Of a DNA stretch of 43,868 nt, positions 34,270 to 42,401 are shown piece by piece. A program made the position numbers and the translations under genes. The notes beneath the pieces are model-generated. The model saw nothing but the letters and a program-made list of their open reading frames with translations. It had not been told where the DNA came from and ran no database searches. The stretch's first letter is position 1. Each line of letters begins with the position of its first letter. The stretch lies in the IMG/VR virus record IMGVR_UViG_3300009705_000031, positions 1 to 43,868 of that record; one strand, given 5' to 3'. The DNA is from a virus.

Positions 34270-35037
34270 TTATAGTGTGATAATTCCTGCGACAACCTTA
34301 TCTATATTTAAGTCATCTATATGAGGTCTGTCAGATACTGGCTTTCGTCCATCTATTGCTGTATCTTTATTTCTTACGTCATCAATATTAATCCCCAAAG
34401 CTTCAGACAAATCCCAGTAAGGAATCTGCCATTGTCTCTTGGCAACCATATTTTCTCCACTAACAGCTGACGACTGTCTATCACTGGCGGTGCCGCTGGA
34501 AACTTCTGTAACTATATTGTTCTTGAAGCCGGACGAATTCAGTACTAATAGATGCTTCTTCTCTATTTCTGTAAATGGCCAATTGCTATTTTCAGACTTT
34601 AAATTATCTGAATAAGCTTCTATGTCATTCCACATGGCAATTATATCTAACTCTCTCGAATCCCCATACCAAATCTCTGACCCAGAAGACCCAAACACTT
34701 TATGTCTAGGACTTTTTAGTCTTTTTGCAAGAAACGCGGTAACATCTATACTTTCTGCCCCAACAGTTTCTTCTCCTAGCGTCAACAGGTTTGTTTTCTT
34801 TGCTGTATTAACTCCAGTTCGCTCAAATCTATACAAAGACGCTCTCTCTAGATACTTCATAAGCAATGAATCATTAGACCTCAAACCCGTGATACCGTCA
34901 AGAGGAAAGTTATCTACATTGCATATTACTTGAGCGTTGGTTAAATGTATGCGATCATAAGAGAACGCTTGCACTATATCCCCATCTTTATATGAGGTAT
35001 CTCCTTCTGTGCTATTGATCTTTATTAGCAATTCCAT
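34270..35037 (-). CDS. Conserved-looking phage protein of unknown function
   Basis: 255 residues, not recognised. The N-terminal part (MELLIKINSTEGDTSYKDGD) is beta-like, and residues 60-130 are richer in charged helices (SLLMKYLERASLYRFERTG, TAFLAKRLKSPRHKV). There is no signal peptide, membrane segment or enzyme motif. It is the first gene after the capsid terminator and the TTGTGTATATA motif and precedes the fibre genes. It might be a head-completion or neck protein, as often found just after the capsid gene, or a fibre adaptor. The start is supported by a GGGGTAAAGA leader and by lack of upstream extension. Confidence 0.7.
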   Translation of the reverse strand: MELLIKINSTEGDTSYKDGDIVQAFSYDRIHLTNAQVICNVDNFPLDGITGLRSNDSLLMKYLERASLYRFERTGVNTAKKTNLLTLGEETVGAESIDVTAFLAKRLKSPRHKVFGSSGSEIWYGDSRELDIIAMWNDIEAYSDNLKSENSNWPFTEIEKKHLLVLNSSGFKNNIVTEVSSGTASDRQSSAVSGENMVAKRQWQIPYWDLSEALGINIDDVRNKDTAIDGRKPVSDRPHIDDLNIDKVVAGIITL

Positions 35038-35074
35038 TCTTTACCCCTAGTTTATATTAAAGCTCATTCAAGTA

Positions 35075-35085
35075 TATATACACAA
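35075..35085 (-). promoter_or_regulatory. TTGTGTATATA motif (putative phage promoter) before the 255-residue gene
   Basis: Exact TTGTGTATATA on the coding strand, preceded by a T-run, 37 bases before the ATG at 35037 and directly downstream of the capsid terminator. The terminator-then-motif order is what a promoter for the next unit would show. Confidence 0.6.
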
Positions 35086-35089
35086 AAAC

Positions 35090-35125
35090 TAAAAAAAACC
35101 GCCCCATTGTTGCCAACAGGACGGT
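35090..35125 (-). terminator. Intrinsic terminator after the major capsid gene
   Basis: On the coding strand an eight-pair stem (ACCGTCCT at 35125-35118 with GGGGCGGT at 35105-35098, including two G-U pairs) encloses GTTGGCAACAAT, which can itself fold as GTT/AAC. Eight consecutive T residues follow at 35097-35090. It lies 28 bases past the capsid stop codon and immediately before a TTGTGTATATA motif, so it plausibly ends the capsid transcript and separates it from the next unit. Confidence 0.85.
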
Positions 35126-35152
35126 CCTTTAAACTCAGGTAAAGTACTTAAA

Positions 35153-36157
35153 TTAGAACGAGCCAGCGAGAACTCTTCTATTATCTAGTACACCAAAGCC
35201 TAATTCAGCCCAGCCATAATACCCTTGTCGTTGATGTCGGTGAAGAGCTTCGTCTTCATAAACTTCAACTTCTTTCTTAAGAGGCATTACAAAACTATCG
35301 CTACTTGCTTGGTCAAGACCAATGATAAGTTCGACATCTGTGCTAGCCAACGAACCACCAAGATCACTCGTGAAGTAATTTTGATATTCTTGACCATCAC
35401 CAAATTCGAATAAGTCGTGCAAGTTAACACCGAAGAGTCTTGTCAAAGGAGCTCCGTCATCAGCCGATTCGTAAATTTCACGTCGTGAAACTTCGTCAAG
35501 CTGATCAACACCCCAGTTGCGGATATCTTCAATAGCTTCTGGCGACAAGTACATGTCAGTAAGGCGACCGTTAGCAGTGACGCTATTACCGCCACCATTA
35601 CGTCTCATGACTGTCTTCATGAGCGAAACGATACGTTTGGTGAATTGACCAACCGCAGCATCTGCATCATAAACCAAAATATTTCTGTCAACAGCAGCAG
35701 CGAGCAGTGTGTGCCAGCCGTCGTCGTTGATTTTCTTAACAAACGATGATTCCAAAACTTGCATTGCGCGAGCAACAACGTTCCAGTTAGCCTCACGAGC
35801 ATATTTAAGCAAGAAGTCAATCGAGCTAGTAATGCCGTAAGTGTTAACCATTACGTAATCGCCTTCGACGCTACGTTCTGGAATACGACCGTGACCCGGA
35901 TTGGTATAAGCGACATGTTCGCTTTCTGTACCCGGAGCAAGAAGATCGAGTGGGAATTCAGGGGTTGCGCCCGGTTCAAGTGGCATAGCTTCATAAATTG
36001 AAGTTACGACATCGCCGAACAAAACTCCTTTACGTAGTGGCGTTTCCAAAGCCTTTGCGATTTCTCGCTGAGCTTCGATAGCCACCGCTTTATCTGAACT
36101 ACCGGATTGTTTTAGCAATGCGATGAATTCATCGGAAGGACGTTCTTTCATATTCAT
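35153..36157 (-). CDS. Major capsid protein
   Basis: 334 residues, placed after portal, protease-scaffold and decoration genes and just before a strong intrinsic terminator. The sequence is consistent with an HK97-fold capsid protein: a helical N-terminal arm, a central long helix region (DFLLKYAREANWNVVARAMQ), a DMYLSPEAIEDIRNW segment typical of capsid P/A domains, and a beta-rich C-terminal end GWAELGFGVLDNRRV. Arginine is often encoded by CGT or CGA here, where neighbours often use AGA, as expected for a heavily expressed gene. The SD AGGAG is nine bases from the first ATG; a second in-frame ATG two codons later is less likely. No separate delta domain is visible; the fused protease may trim the N-terminus. 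Confidence 0.88.
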   Translation of the reverse strand: MNMKERPSDEFIALLKQSGSSDKAVAIEAQREIAKALETPLRKGVLFGDVVTSIYEAMPLEPGATPEFPLDLLAPGTESEHVAYTNPGHGRIPERSVEGDYVMVNTYGITSSIDFLLKYAREANWNVVARAMQVLESSFVKKINDDGWHTLLAAAVDRNILVYDADAAVGQFTKRIVSLMKTVMRRNGGGNSVTANGRLTDMYLSPEAIEDIRNWGVDQLDEVSRREIYESADDGAPLTRLFGVNLHDLFEFGDGQEYQNYFTSDLGGSLASTDVELIIGLDQASSDSFVMPLKKEVEVYEDEALHRHQRQGYYGWAELGFGVLDNRRVLAGSF

Positions 36158-36186
36158 ATTATTATTCTCCTTTTATGAGCTAAAAA

Positions 36187-36660
36187 TTACGGTAGGTTGA
36201 TTTCTACTTTGGCATACCCGTCTTGATCTATTGAACTTACAAATGTTCCAATGGAAGATCCCGCTCTGCCCGTGTCATCTGAAATACATCCGCTATTAGC
36301 GATTGTTCCATTTAACTGAACATAGGCAAGGTCGCCAGCTGCCGCAGCTGTTTGGCAACTAAGGTTGTTGGTAACAACATATCCTTTACGAAGAATGGTA
36401 ACTTTACCACCCTTTTGCACTTCATCCTTATGTTGATTAATATGCTGACGAGTAAGGTCAAGATTGACCATATCGTTCAACAAAATCCCCATAGGGGCTT
36501 TCCCGGATGCTGCCGTATATGTAACCAAGGCTGCGCCTTGATCCATAGCAGAACCCGATCCGCCGGTGCTCACCGAAACAACACCACCTCTAGTAGCAGT
36601 TTCATTCATGAAAAAGCTAATGTCGGTCTGTAATTCATTTCTATCTGATTTAAGAGCCAT
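36187..36660 (-). CDS. Capsid decoration/stabilisation-type protein
   Basis: A 157-residue Gly/Ser/Thr/Ala-rich protein lying between scaffold and major capsid protein, the usual place for head decoration proteins. It has a polar N-terminus (KSDRNELQTDISFFM), then a beta-rich body including APMGILLNDMV, GGKVTILRKGYVVTN and GDLAYVQLNGTI. This resembles small proteins that bind the outside of HK97-fold capsids and are often annotated as decoration or structural proteins. It has a strong SD (AAGGAG) and a 29-base gap to the capsid gene with no promoter-like motif, so the two are probably co-transcribed. The role is inferred from position, size and composition. Confidence 0.6.
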   Translation of the reverse strand: MALKSDRNELQTDISFFMNETATRGGVVSVSTGGSGSAMDQGAALVTYTAASGKAPMGILLNDMVNLDLTRQHINQHKDEVQKGGKVTILRKGYVVTNNLSCQTAAAAGDLAYVQLNGTIANSGCISDDTGRAGSSIGTFVSSIDQDGYAKVEINLP

Positions 36661-36679
36661 TATCTATTTCTCCTTATAA

Positions 36680-37384
36680 TTATTTCTTAAGATTAGCCGT
36701 TGATTTAAGTAAAGATCCAAACCAATCGCTAGCTGTCGAGCGAAGTTCAACCGCAGGGTCGTCTTCGTCAATAGCTTCAGCCATTGCAATGTTCTTTTCC
36801 ACTTCTACTTCTTCGAGATCTTCAGCAGATGCTTCGGACTCGTCAATCTCTTCCTCAAGAAGTTCGTCGTCGGCCTTAGAGGCTTTCTCGTCCTTCTTGT
36901 CTTTTTTATCTTCATCTTTATCTTTATCTTTATCTTCGTCTTTCTTATCTTTGTTGAGCCAAGGTGGCATTTTTGCAACAATAAAATCGAAAGTCTCTTG
37001 ATCAAGATCTTCAAACTTAGCAATAGCCTCATCCAGCGCTTCGCCTTCAAGACCTGCTTGGGTTAAAGCAATAGTTCTCTTTTCGAGAGCTGCGGCTTTT
37101 TCAATTTCGGCTACTTTAGAAATAGCTTCTTCTTTAGCGGCTTCGGCTGAAGCCAGTGATACTTCAAGTTCTTCCACTCTAGATAGAGCTTCTGTAACTT
37201 TAGACTCAAGAGAGGCAGAAGCCTCGTCTTTAGCAGAAATAGTTTCTTCGAACGTTCGCAATTGAGCTTCAATCGCTTCGGCTTTCTGAGTTTCCATTTC
37301 CTGCTTCATAGTCTCATTAGCTAGACAAGCTTCGGCCAACGCGGCTTTCACTTCATCCAGCTGTTTCTGTAAAACATCGGACAT
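36680..37384 (-). CDS. Nested in-frame scaffold protein from an internal start
   Basis: Within the protease-scaffold gene, Met269 (ATG at 37384) is preceded by AAAGGAGACTACA. This is a near-perfect Shine-Dalgarno with good spacing that also encodes Lys-Glu-Thr-Thr. Translation from it gives a 234-residue protein containing exactly the coiled-coil and acidic scaffold region without the protease domain. The sequence following the start (MSDVLQKQLDEVKAAL) looks like a natural N-terminus. Lambda makes its scaffold Nu3 from inside the protease gene C in the same way. The start and its SD are seen directly; that the product is made in bulk as the main scaffold is inference. Confidence 0.7.
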   Translation of the reverse strand: MSDVLQKQLDEVKAALAEACLANETMKQEMETQKAEAIEAQLRTFEETISAKDEASASLESKVTEALSRVEELEVSLASAEAAKEEAISKVAEIEKAAALEKRTIALTQAGLEGEALDEAIAKFEDLDQETFDFIVAKMPPWLNKDKKDEDKDKDKDEDKKDKKDEKASKADDELLEEEIDESEASAEDLEEVEVEKNIAMAEAIDEDDPAVELRSTASDWFGSLLKSTANLKK

Positions 37385-38188
37385 TGTAGTCTCCTTTATT
37401 GATGAAACAGTAATAAGTTTACTTTTACATTCACTAAAACTTTGACTATCATTTAAAATGATACTTCGAGGATTAGCAGGTTTAGAAACCAAGCCCTTGC
37501 CAGAGAAAGATATATTTCTTAATAATCTACCTACTTCATAACCCTCATACTCTCCTGTTCCCCCGTAGGATCGGAGATGCTTCGACAAAAATGCAGAAGC
37601 CTCTTCTCTCGCCACAACCTTGCTTTCGCCCTTAGAATTTCTTAGAGCGTAATCAAAACTTGGGAACAAACATTCCATGGATACAAACCATTGATTTCCT
37701 TCCTCAATCTCTTCTATAAGATTAGCCATACGTGCTTGAAGATCCATATCACTCCAAGACCTATAGAGCACGGCGTTTGTGATAATATTAAAGTCTTCAG
37801 GAGAACCAGCTTGACTCCAGTCAACGGCTCCATCTAAAGATTTACCACTAAAATCGACCACATAATTTCCTGTAATGTGGCCAATGATATCTTTTTCGTC
37901 GTGCATATAATTAAATTGTTTATCTTCGGGAGTTGAGCGTGCTGCCCACATCTCTTGAGGATCAAAAACATCATCGTTTTTATTCCAGCCGCTACTCACT
38001 AAAACAGAGCTTAGGTAATAAAGATCAAATTGCTTATCTTCTTTATTATCGGCGACTGTATGAGATAAGGCAATAGCCTTTTCTTCATCGGTTATCTCTA
38101 GATCGATAGGAGCACAGTATGCAATTGTGCAATTGTTCTCTACTAGATCTTGGATACCGTCTTTTATTTCTTGTGCATATGCTTTCAT
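36680..38188 (-). CDS. Prohead protease fused to capsid scaffold
   Basis: 502 residues in two parts. Residues 1 to about 250 look like a prohead maturation protease. A likely catalytic His96 lies in NYMHDEKDIIGHIT, a likely nucleophile Ser170 in WFVSMECLF, and the domain closes with GKGLVSKPANPRSII. From residue 269 the sequence becomes a long coiled-coil scaffold (about 270-400). A very charged Lys/Asp linker follows (about 410-440), then acidic stretches and a short C-terminal helix (DWFGSLLKSTANL) that could bind the major capsid protein. Protease-scaffold fusions between portal and capsid genes are well known. An internal start at Met269 probably also makes free scaffold (separate entry). 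The SD AAGGAG lies just upstream of the ATG at 38188. Confidence 0.8.
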   Translation of the reverse strand: MKAYAQEIKDGIQDLVENNCTIAYCAPIDLEITDEEKAIALSHTVADNKEDKQFDLYYLSSVLVSSGWNKNDDVFDPQEMWAARSTPEDKQFNYMHDEKDIIGHITGNYVVDFSGKSLDGAVDWSQAGSPEDFNIITNAVLYRSWSDMDLQARMANLIEEIEEGNQWFVSMECLFPSFDYALRNSKGESKVVAREEASAFLSKHLRSYGGTGEYEGYEVGRLLRNISFSGKGLVSKPANPRSIILNDSQSFSECKSKLITVSSIKETTMSDVLQKQLDEVKAALAEACLANETMKQEMETQKAEAIEAQLRTFEETISAKDEASASLESKVTEALSRVEELEVSLASAEAAKEEAISKVAEIEKAAALEKRTIALTQAGLEGEALDEAIAKFEDLDQETFDFIVAKMPPWLNKDKKDEDKDKDKDEDKKDKKDEKASKADDELLEEEIDESEASAEDLEEVEVEKNIAMAEAIDEDDPAVELRSTASDWFGSLLKSTANLKK

Positions 38189-38205
38189 GTGAATCTCCTT
38201 AAGAG

Positions 38206-38216
38206 GTAATACACAA
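38206..38216 (-). promoter_or_regulatory. TTGTGTATTAC motif (putative phage promoter) before the protease-scaffold gene
   Basis: TTGTGTAT core preceded by TTTT, only 17 bases before the ATG at 38188. If it is a -10-like element the transcript would start a few bases before the AAGGAG SD, giving a minimal leader. Confidence 0.5.
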
Positions 38217-38238
38217 AAAATACAGTTTGACTATCTTT

Positions 38239-40341
38239 TTAACTAAAACTAGCAAAAGTGGAGGCGTAGATATATCGCATTTCATCAACACTAGGTTTCT
38301 TGTTCTGTGCTTTTGAAAAACTAGCGATAGAAGTTTCTATATCATTCTTGAAATCGCCCGACGGTTTTGTACCAGAGTCAATAATAGCTTTTATTACATC
38401 TGCATCAATATCCATGAACGGTTTAACTCCAGTCAATATGCAAAGCTTGAGATATTCTAGCTGGTCAAACTCTGACTTTGTTAGGCTTCGAGCGTTCTTC
38501 TTATTGAAGTGTGCTAGAGCCATAGGCATAACCAACTCAGAAATATCTTTCTGCGCTTCATAAGCCCATAACGTAGTAGATACGTCACCTTTACTGCGAG
38601 GTAGAACTCGCTTTTGTTTTCTCTTTTGCTTATCTCTAGCGTTTTTAGGTCTCCCTCCGTCTGGATCAGGAGTCGCGGTATTCGTGTCTTCTACTGTCGG
38701 TTTTGTAGTCTCATCAACCTCTACTTTGTTTATCTGGTCAATCTCAGATACTGGAAGACCTAAGTTCTCAAGGTAGATATCATTATCCAAAACATCTTTA
38801 GTAAGTGCGATCTTGGCTATATCTTCTTTATGCTGTGGGTTATGATACGGCCCTGCCTTCTTGGGTGAGAGCGCATCGTTAACTCTAGATCTCTCTTCTC
38901 TACGAACTCTAATTTTCTCGATAGCTGGTAGCTCTCTGAATCTTTCGAGAAGCGTTTCATGAGATATAATGTCTCTATCTGCTAGCTGGACTAGTAATTG
39001 TTTCTGTGCAGCTTCGTCTGCCAATATAATTGAGTCGAAGTGAATTTCTGCGGGGAATCTAAAGCCCATAGCTTTCTGAATGATCTTAATCTCATGCTTC
39101 CAAAAACCCTTTAAGATTTCACGACCATACTCAAGTCTTTCTACTAAAGTCTTCAGACTAACAAAGTTATTGGTATATCCACCACCTGAAGATGCTCCAG
39201 TCAGAGTGGGAGGAATTCCAAGACCTGCATATACACTCGTGAGTATTGGCTGGTATTTTTCTGAACCTAAGAACTTATATACCTGACTGTTGCTTTCTTT
39301 AAAATCAATCTCAGGACCCCAAACTAAATCCATAGTTCCACCACCAACATTACTGGCAAGAATATCCCTAAGCTTATTAATAGCCGCCTTAGTAGGTATA
39401 ATCTTATGGTCTAGATCGCCAATTCTCCACAGTCTAACATTAGATATAGCTCCATCAAGAGCTGCTAGATCTGCAAGTTTCATTTTTTCTAGCATAATGA
39501 TATCGTCGAGGATCGCATAAATCATTGGGTTTGCCCAAAGGTTCCAATCATCTTTTTTGTAATGGAACATTCTCACTTTGTCTTTATCTAGAGGGATTTC
39601 TCTTTCCCCCTGCGAAAACCTCTTCATCATACCGGCAGGTAGGTTCTGTTTTTTTCCGTCTCCAGACATCATCAAAGAGTTCATCGTTGTCTTTGATACC
39701 TTTAGTACATACTCGATATCTCCAGTGAACATTGACGCATTAGCATTCTTAACATCGACGGCTAGAGGGTTGAGAAAATCATACTTCCAAGGGATCTCTC
39801 TCTTAGTAAAATCTATATCTTCAATCTTCATATCTGCGGCAGCGGTGCTTCTCTTAAGTTCAGCTTCTTTTTTCTTACTTATCTTCGCAGTGCTTCTCTT
39901 TACAGTAACGTTACCACATCTATATAGATAATTTAAGAATCTCTCTGATCTATCCAGACCATCAACTTGTTCGAACCATTTTCTATAGAATCTCTCAATC
40001 GATTTGTTTGGGTGAACAAGAGTAATGCCTTGAGATGCAAAATCCCCCATCAGATCGATAACATTTCTGATAATTCCGACTTTATCGTATGCCTGCATAC
40101 ACATCTTTATAATCCGTTTTTGCTGTGTTGGAACAGCTTCGCCGGGACGAAAGGAAGTGTAGTCGCTCTTGTCAAAACTAGGACGAACAGACCGCGAGGA
40201 CTCGATATCTAAGAATGTTCTATTGTTGTAAGCAAAGGATTTTTGTATGCCATCATAGGCGTGAACCGTATCGGAAGATGCCTCATAAGCCTTGCTGCGC
40301 TCTTGGTCATTTCCCCACGTTAAATAAAGATCATCTGCCAT
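38239..40341 (-). CDS. Portal protein
   Basis: A 700-residue protein expected to form the dodecameric ring at the capsid vertex through which DNA is packaged. It directly follows the large terminase. It contains the typical portal core, with an N-terminal helical/beta section and a central WANPMIYAILDDIIMLEKMK stretch. The segment LGIPPTLTGASSGGGYTNN is very characteristic of phage portals, in which a capsid-proximal helix precedes a Gly/Ser turn. After about residue 540 comes a charged tail: a Pro/Thr-rich linker, the basic run KRKQKR, then a helical end. This makes it longer than the common 450-550 residue portals, and the extra domain may face the capsid interior. The assignment is based on motifs and gene order. 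Confidence 0.88.
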   Translation of the reverse strand: MADDLYLTWGNDQERSKAYEASSDTVHAYDGIQKSFAYNNRTFLDIESSRSVRPSFDKSDYTSFRPGEAVPTQQKRIIKMCMQAYDKVGIIRNVIDLMGDFASQGITLVHPNKSIERFYRKWFEQVDGLDRSERFLNYLYRCGNVTVKRSTAKISKKKEAELKRSTAAADMKIEDIDFTKREIPWKYDFLNPLAVDVKNANASMFTGDIEYVLKVSKTTMNSLMMSGDGKKQNLPAGMMKRFSQGEREIPLDKDKVRMFHYKKDDWNLWANPMIYAILDDIIMLEKMKLADLAALDGAISNVRLWRIGDLDHKIIPTKAAINKLRDILASNVGGGTMDLVWGPEIDFKESNSQVYKFLGSEKYQPILTSVYAGLGIPPTLTGASSGGGYTNNFVSLKTLVERLEYGREILKGFWKHEIKIIQKAMGFRFPAEIHFDSIILADEAAQKQLLVQLADRDIISHETLLERFRELPAIEKIRVRREERSRVNDALSPKKAGPYHNPQHKEDIAKIALTKDVLDNDIYLENLGLPVSEIDQINKVEVDETTKPTVEDTNTATPDPDGGRPKNARDKQKRKQKRVLPRSKGDVSTTLWAYEAQKDISELVMPMALAHFNKKNARSLTKSEFDQLEYLKLCILTGVKPFMDIDADVIKAIIDSGTKPSGDFKNDIETSIASFSKAQNKKPSVDEMRYIYASTFASFS

Positions 40342-40387
40342 TGGTATTGTTCCTTAAACAATAGTATTGATAATTCGATTACTTTTA

Positions 40388-40398
40388 AGTATACACAG
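40388..40398 (-). promoter_or_regulatory. CTGTGTATACT motif (putative phage promoter) before the portal gene
   Basis: TGTGTATA core starting three bases past the terminase stop, in a 59-base gap, 46 bases before the portal ATG at 40341. It is the most diverged of the seven. Confidence 0.5.
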
Positions 40399-40400
40399 TA

Positions 40401-42401
40401 TTAGTATATATCGCCCATATTTTCTGTAAACCATGAAGGACCTTGATACAAGGGGCCGTTGTCTTCGTCTTTATCATTCTTATGTGCCGCCTTTTCGGCA
40501 AACCCTCCGTAATGGTCATAAGTCCGTACTGTTCTCTCTACGAACATCTGTCTAGCAGACATGTTAGCCATAATTAAAGAAGAGTAACGATCTTTTCTTA
40601 TTCTTCTTTTTCTACCCGCAGCTACCTTTACTTCAGGGGTATCCCATTTCTCTCTACCCAGTCCTGTTTGTGTCATTATAATCATAGATAGCTCATTCTT
40701 AAGCTCCTCGATCTCCATAACACAATCCTCTAAGGTATCATATACCCTTCCGTTTATGCCATCATCCTCAGCAGAAAGACCAAGACTCACGGAATCGAAG
40801 TCTGGAAATAAAACTAGCTTATCTTCAAAATCTTTTCTGAGACCATGATTAGCCTCTGCAAGCCAATCGTATTTTGCGAACTGGCACATTTTCAATATAT
40901 GCAGTCCGGGTTCGTCATCTGTATCTTTGGGTTTGTCATAATCTATAGTTGGCCATATCTTGACCTCGCCCTCTCTAACCTTATCTTTGTCGTGCAGGGC
41001 TTCCATAACAGCTATACCTCCACCCTGAGCGTCAAGAGCTATCTCTATACAGGGAAACACCCTCATGAGGTTTCTAATCTTCCTACCGCAGTACGAATAA
41101 AAATCATCCTCATCAACAAGGTGAGACTTGAGCTTCTCTCTATGTTGACTCCTGTTTGTAGTCCAGCAGTGAACAATACGTCGGTGGGTTTCGTTTACTT
41201 CTAAAACGACAATACTAAAGTTATCAACCTCTGACGCAGGATCAACACCAAAAATGTATTGTTTCTCTGGAACCCCCTTTAGCTGTGATTCAAAACTAAT
41301 GTCCTCGCCGTTTATCTTTATGCTATTCTCTAGAGAGGCGATACAGCCCTCAATTAAAGACCTTTTAAAGAACCCTTGGCTATCTGTAGTGAAACATGCT
41401 CCATACTCCATCTGGAAGATGCCAGAGTGGATTGTCGCTCTTGCTCTTGCTACCTGACCTTCATCCATAAAGCCTGCGGGAATAGTCGTTACAGGCATGC
41501 GGATCACAGAATACTCTTGCCAAGCAAAATCCTCTGGGACATCACCCCCAAAAATATCCCTAAGCTTAGCTCTATCGCCCTGACTATTTATAATATCTTT
41601 ATATCTCTTCCAGTATTCAGCGAAGTGATTGAAATCATAATAAGCAGTACCCGATAAAATAATCTGGTTTGATTTAGCATCAGCTAGACCTGTCTCCTCT
41701 TCCTTGTATTCTACACCAAGCTCAGATGCTTTTTTCTGTCTGGCCTTAGCCTTAACTTTCTCGATAGGAGAGGATGCCACAGCGGCGAAACCGGCAACAA
41801 CGTTTTCGAAAATCTCTCGCGGGATAGATGCAAACTCGTCTGCAATAATATCGTTCGCGCGCTGACCACGAATCTTACTTCCATCACCCAGAGGTAAACA
41901 AGTTATAGTGCTATCTCCAATATGCATAACACATCGATCAACATCTCTTCTAGGTCCGCTGTTAGAGCCGCACAGATCCCTCAGGACGGGCGCGTTCTTC
42001 CAAATGGTGTCCATATACTCAAACAAGACTTTAGACTGCCTAAATGCCGCACCGACAACGATAATCTTTCGCGTCGGCATGAACAAAGCTCTTAGCAAGG
42101 TGTACAAAGAGAGTAAAAAAGATTTACCCATACCTCTACTACCTATCAACATAGGGAACTTTTTATTCCACACCTCTTGAAGTATGAGCGATTGAAAAGG
42201 AGATAGCTCAATATTGAGAACGTACTTAGAAACAAAAGAGAAGTATTCCGGTCTCATCATGAGCCATGCTGTTCTCTCTAACATCTTTTCTGGATCTTTA
42301 TCGTGATAAAGAAAATCCATAGGATTGAATAAATTTTCTTCCTCTAGATCTACACCTAACCACGCATCTTCTATAGTCTTTGTTATATTTTTATCACTCA
42401 T
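40401..42401 (-). CDS. terL: Terminase large subunit (packaging ATPase and nuclease)
   Basis: A 666-residue protein that drives DNA into the prohead and cuts the concatemer. The ATPase domain has a Walker A motif GSRGMGKS (87-94), a Walker B DIIADE (184-189) with catalytic Glu189, and a coupling motif SGTAYY (250-255). The RNase H-like nuclease domain has acidic strands FGVDPA (384-389, Asp387) and IALDAQGGG (454-462, Asp457). Length is in the usual range or slightly above. The start overlaps the ClpP-like stop (ATGA), which implies translational coupling. I see no recognisable small terminase in the window; it may lie to the right. The gene is followed by a 59-base gap carrying a TGTGTATA motif ahead of the portal gene. 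Confidence 0.95.
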   Translation of the reverse strand: MSDKNITKTIEDAWLGVDLEEENLFNPMDFLYHDKDPEKMLERTAWLMMRPEYFSFVSKYVLNIELSPFQSLILQEVWNKKFPMLIGSRGMGKSFLLSLYTLLRALFMPTRKIIVVGAAFRQSKVLFEYMDTIWKNAPVLRDLCGSNSGPRRDVDRCVMHIGDSTITCLPLGDGSKIRGQRANDIIADEFASIPREIFENVVAGFAAVASSPIEKVKAKARQKKASELGVEYKEEETGLADAKSNQIILSGTAYYDFNHFAEYWKRYKDIINSQGDRAKLRDIFGGDVPEDFAWQEYSVIRMPVTTIPAGFMDEGQVARARATIHSGIFQMEYGACFTTDSQGFFKRSLIEGCIASLENSIKINGEDISFESQLKGVPEKQYIFGVDPASEVDNFSIVVLEVNETHRRIVHCWTTNRSQHREKLKSHLVDEDDFYSYCGRKIRNLMRVFPCIEIALDAQGGGIAVMEALHDKDKVREGEVKIWPTIDYDKPKDTDDEPGLHILKMCQFAKYDWLAEANHGLRKDFEDKLVLFPDFDSVSLGLSAEDDGINGRVYDTLEDCVMEIEELKNELSMIIMTQTGLGREKWDTPEVKVAAGRKRRIRKDRYSSLIMANMSARQMFVERTVRTYDHYGGFAEKAAHKNDKDEDNGPLYQGPSWFTENMGDIY

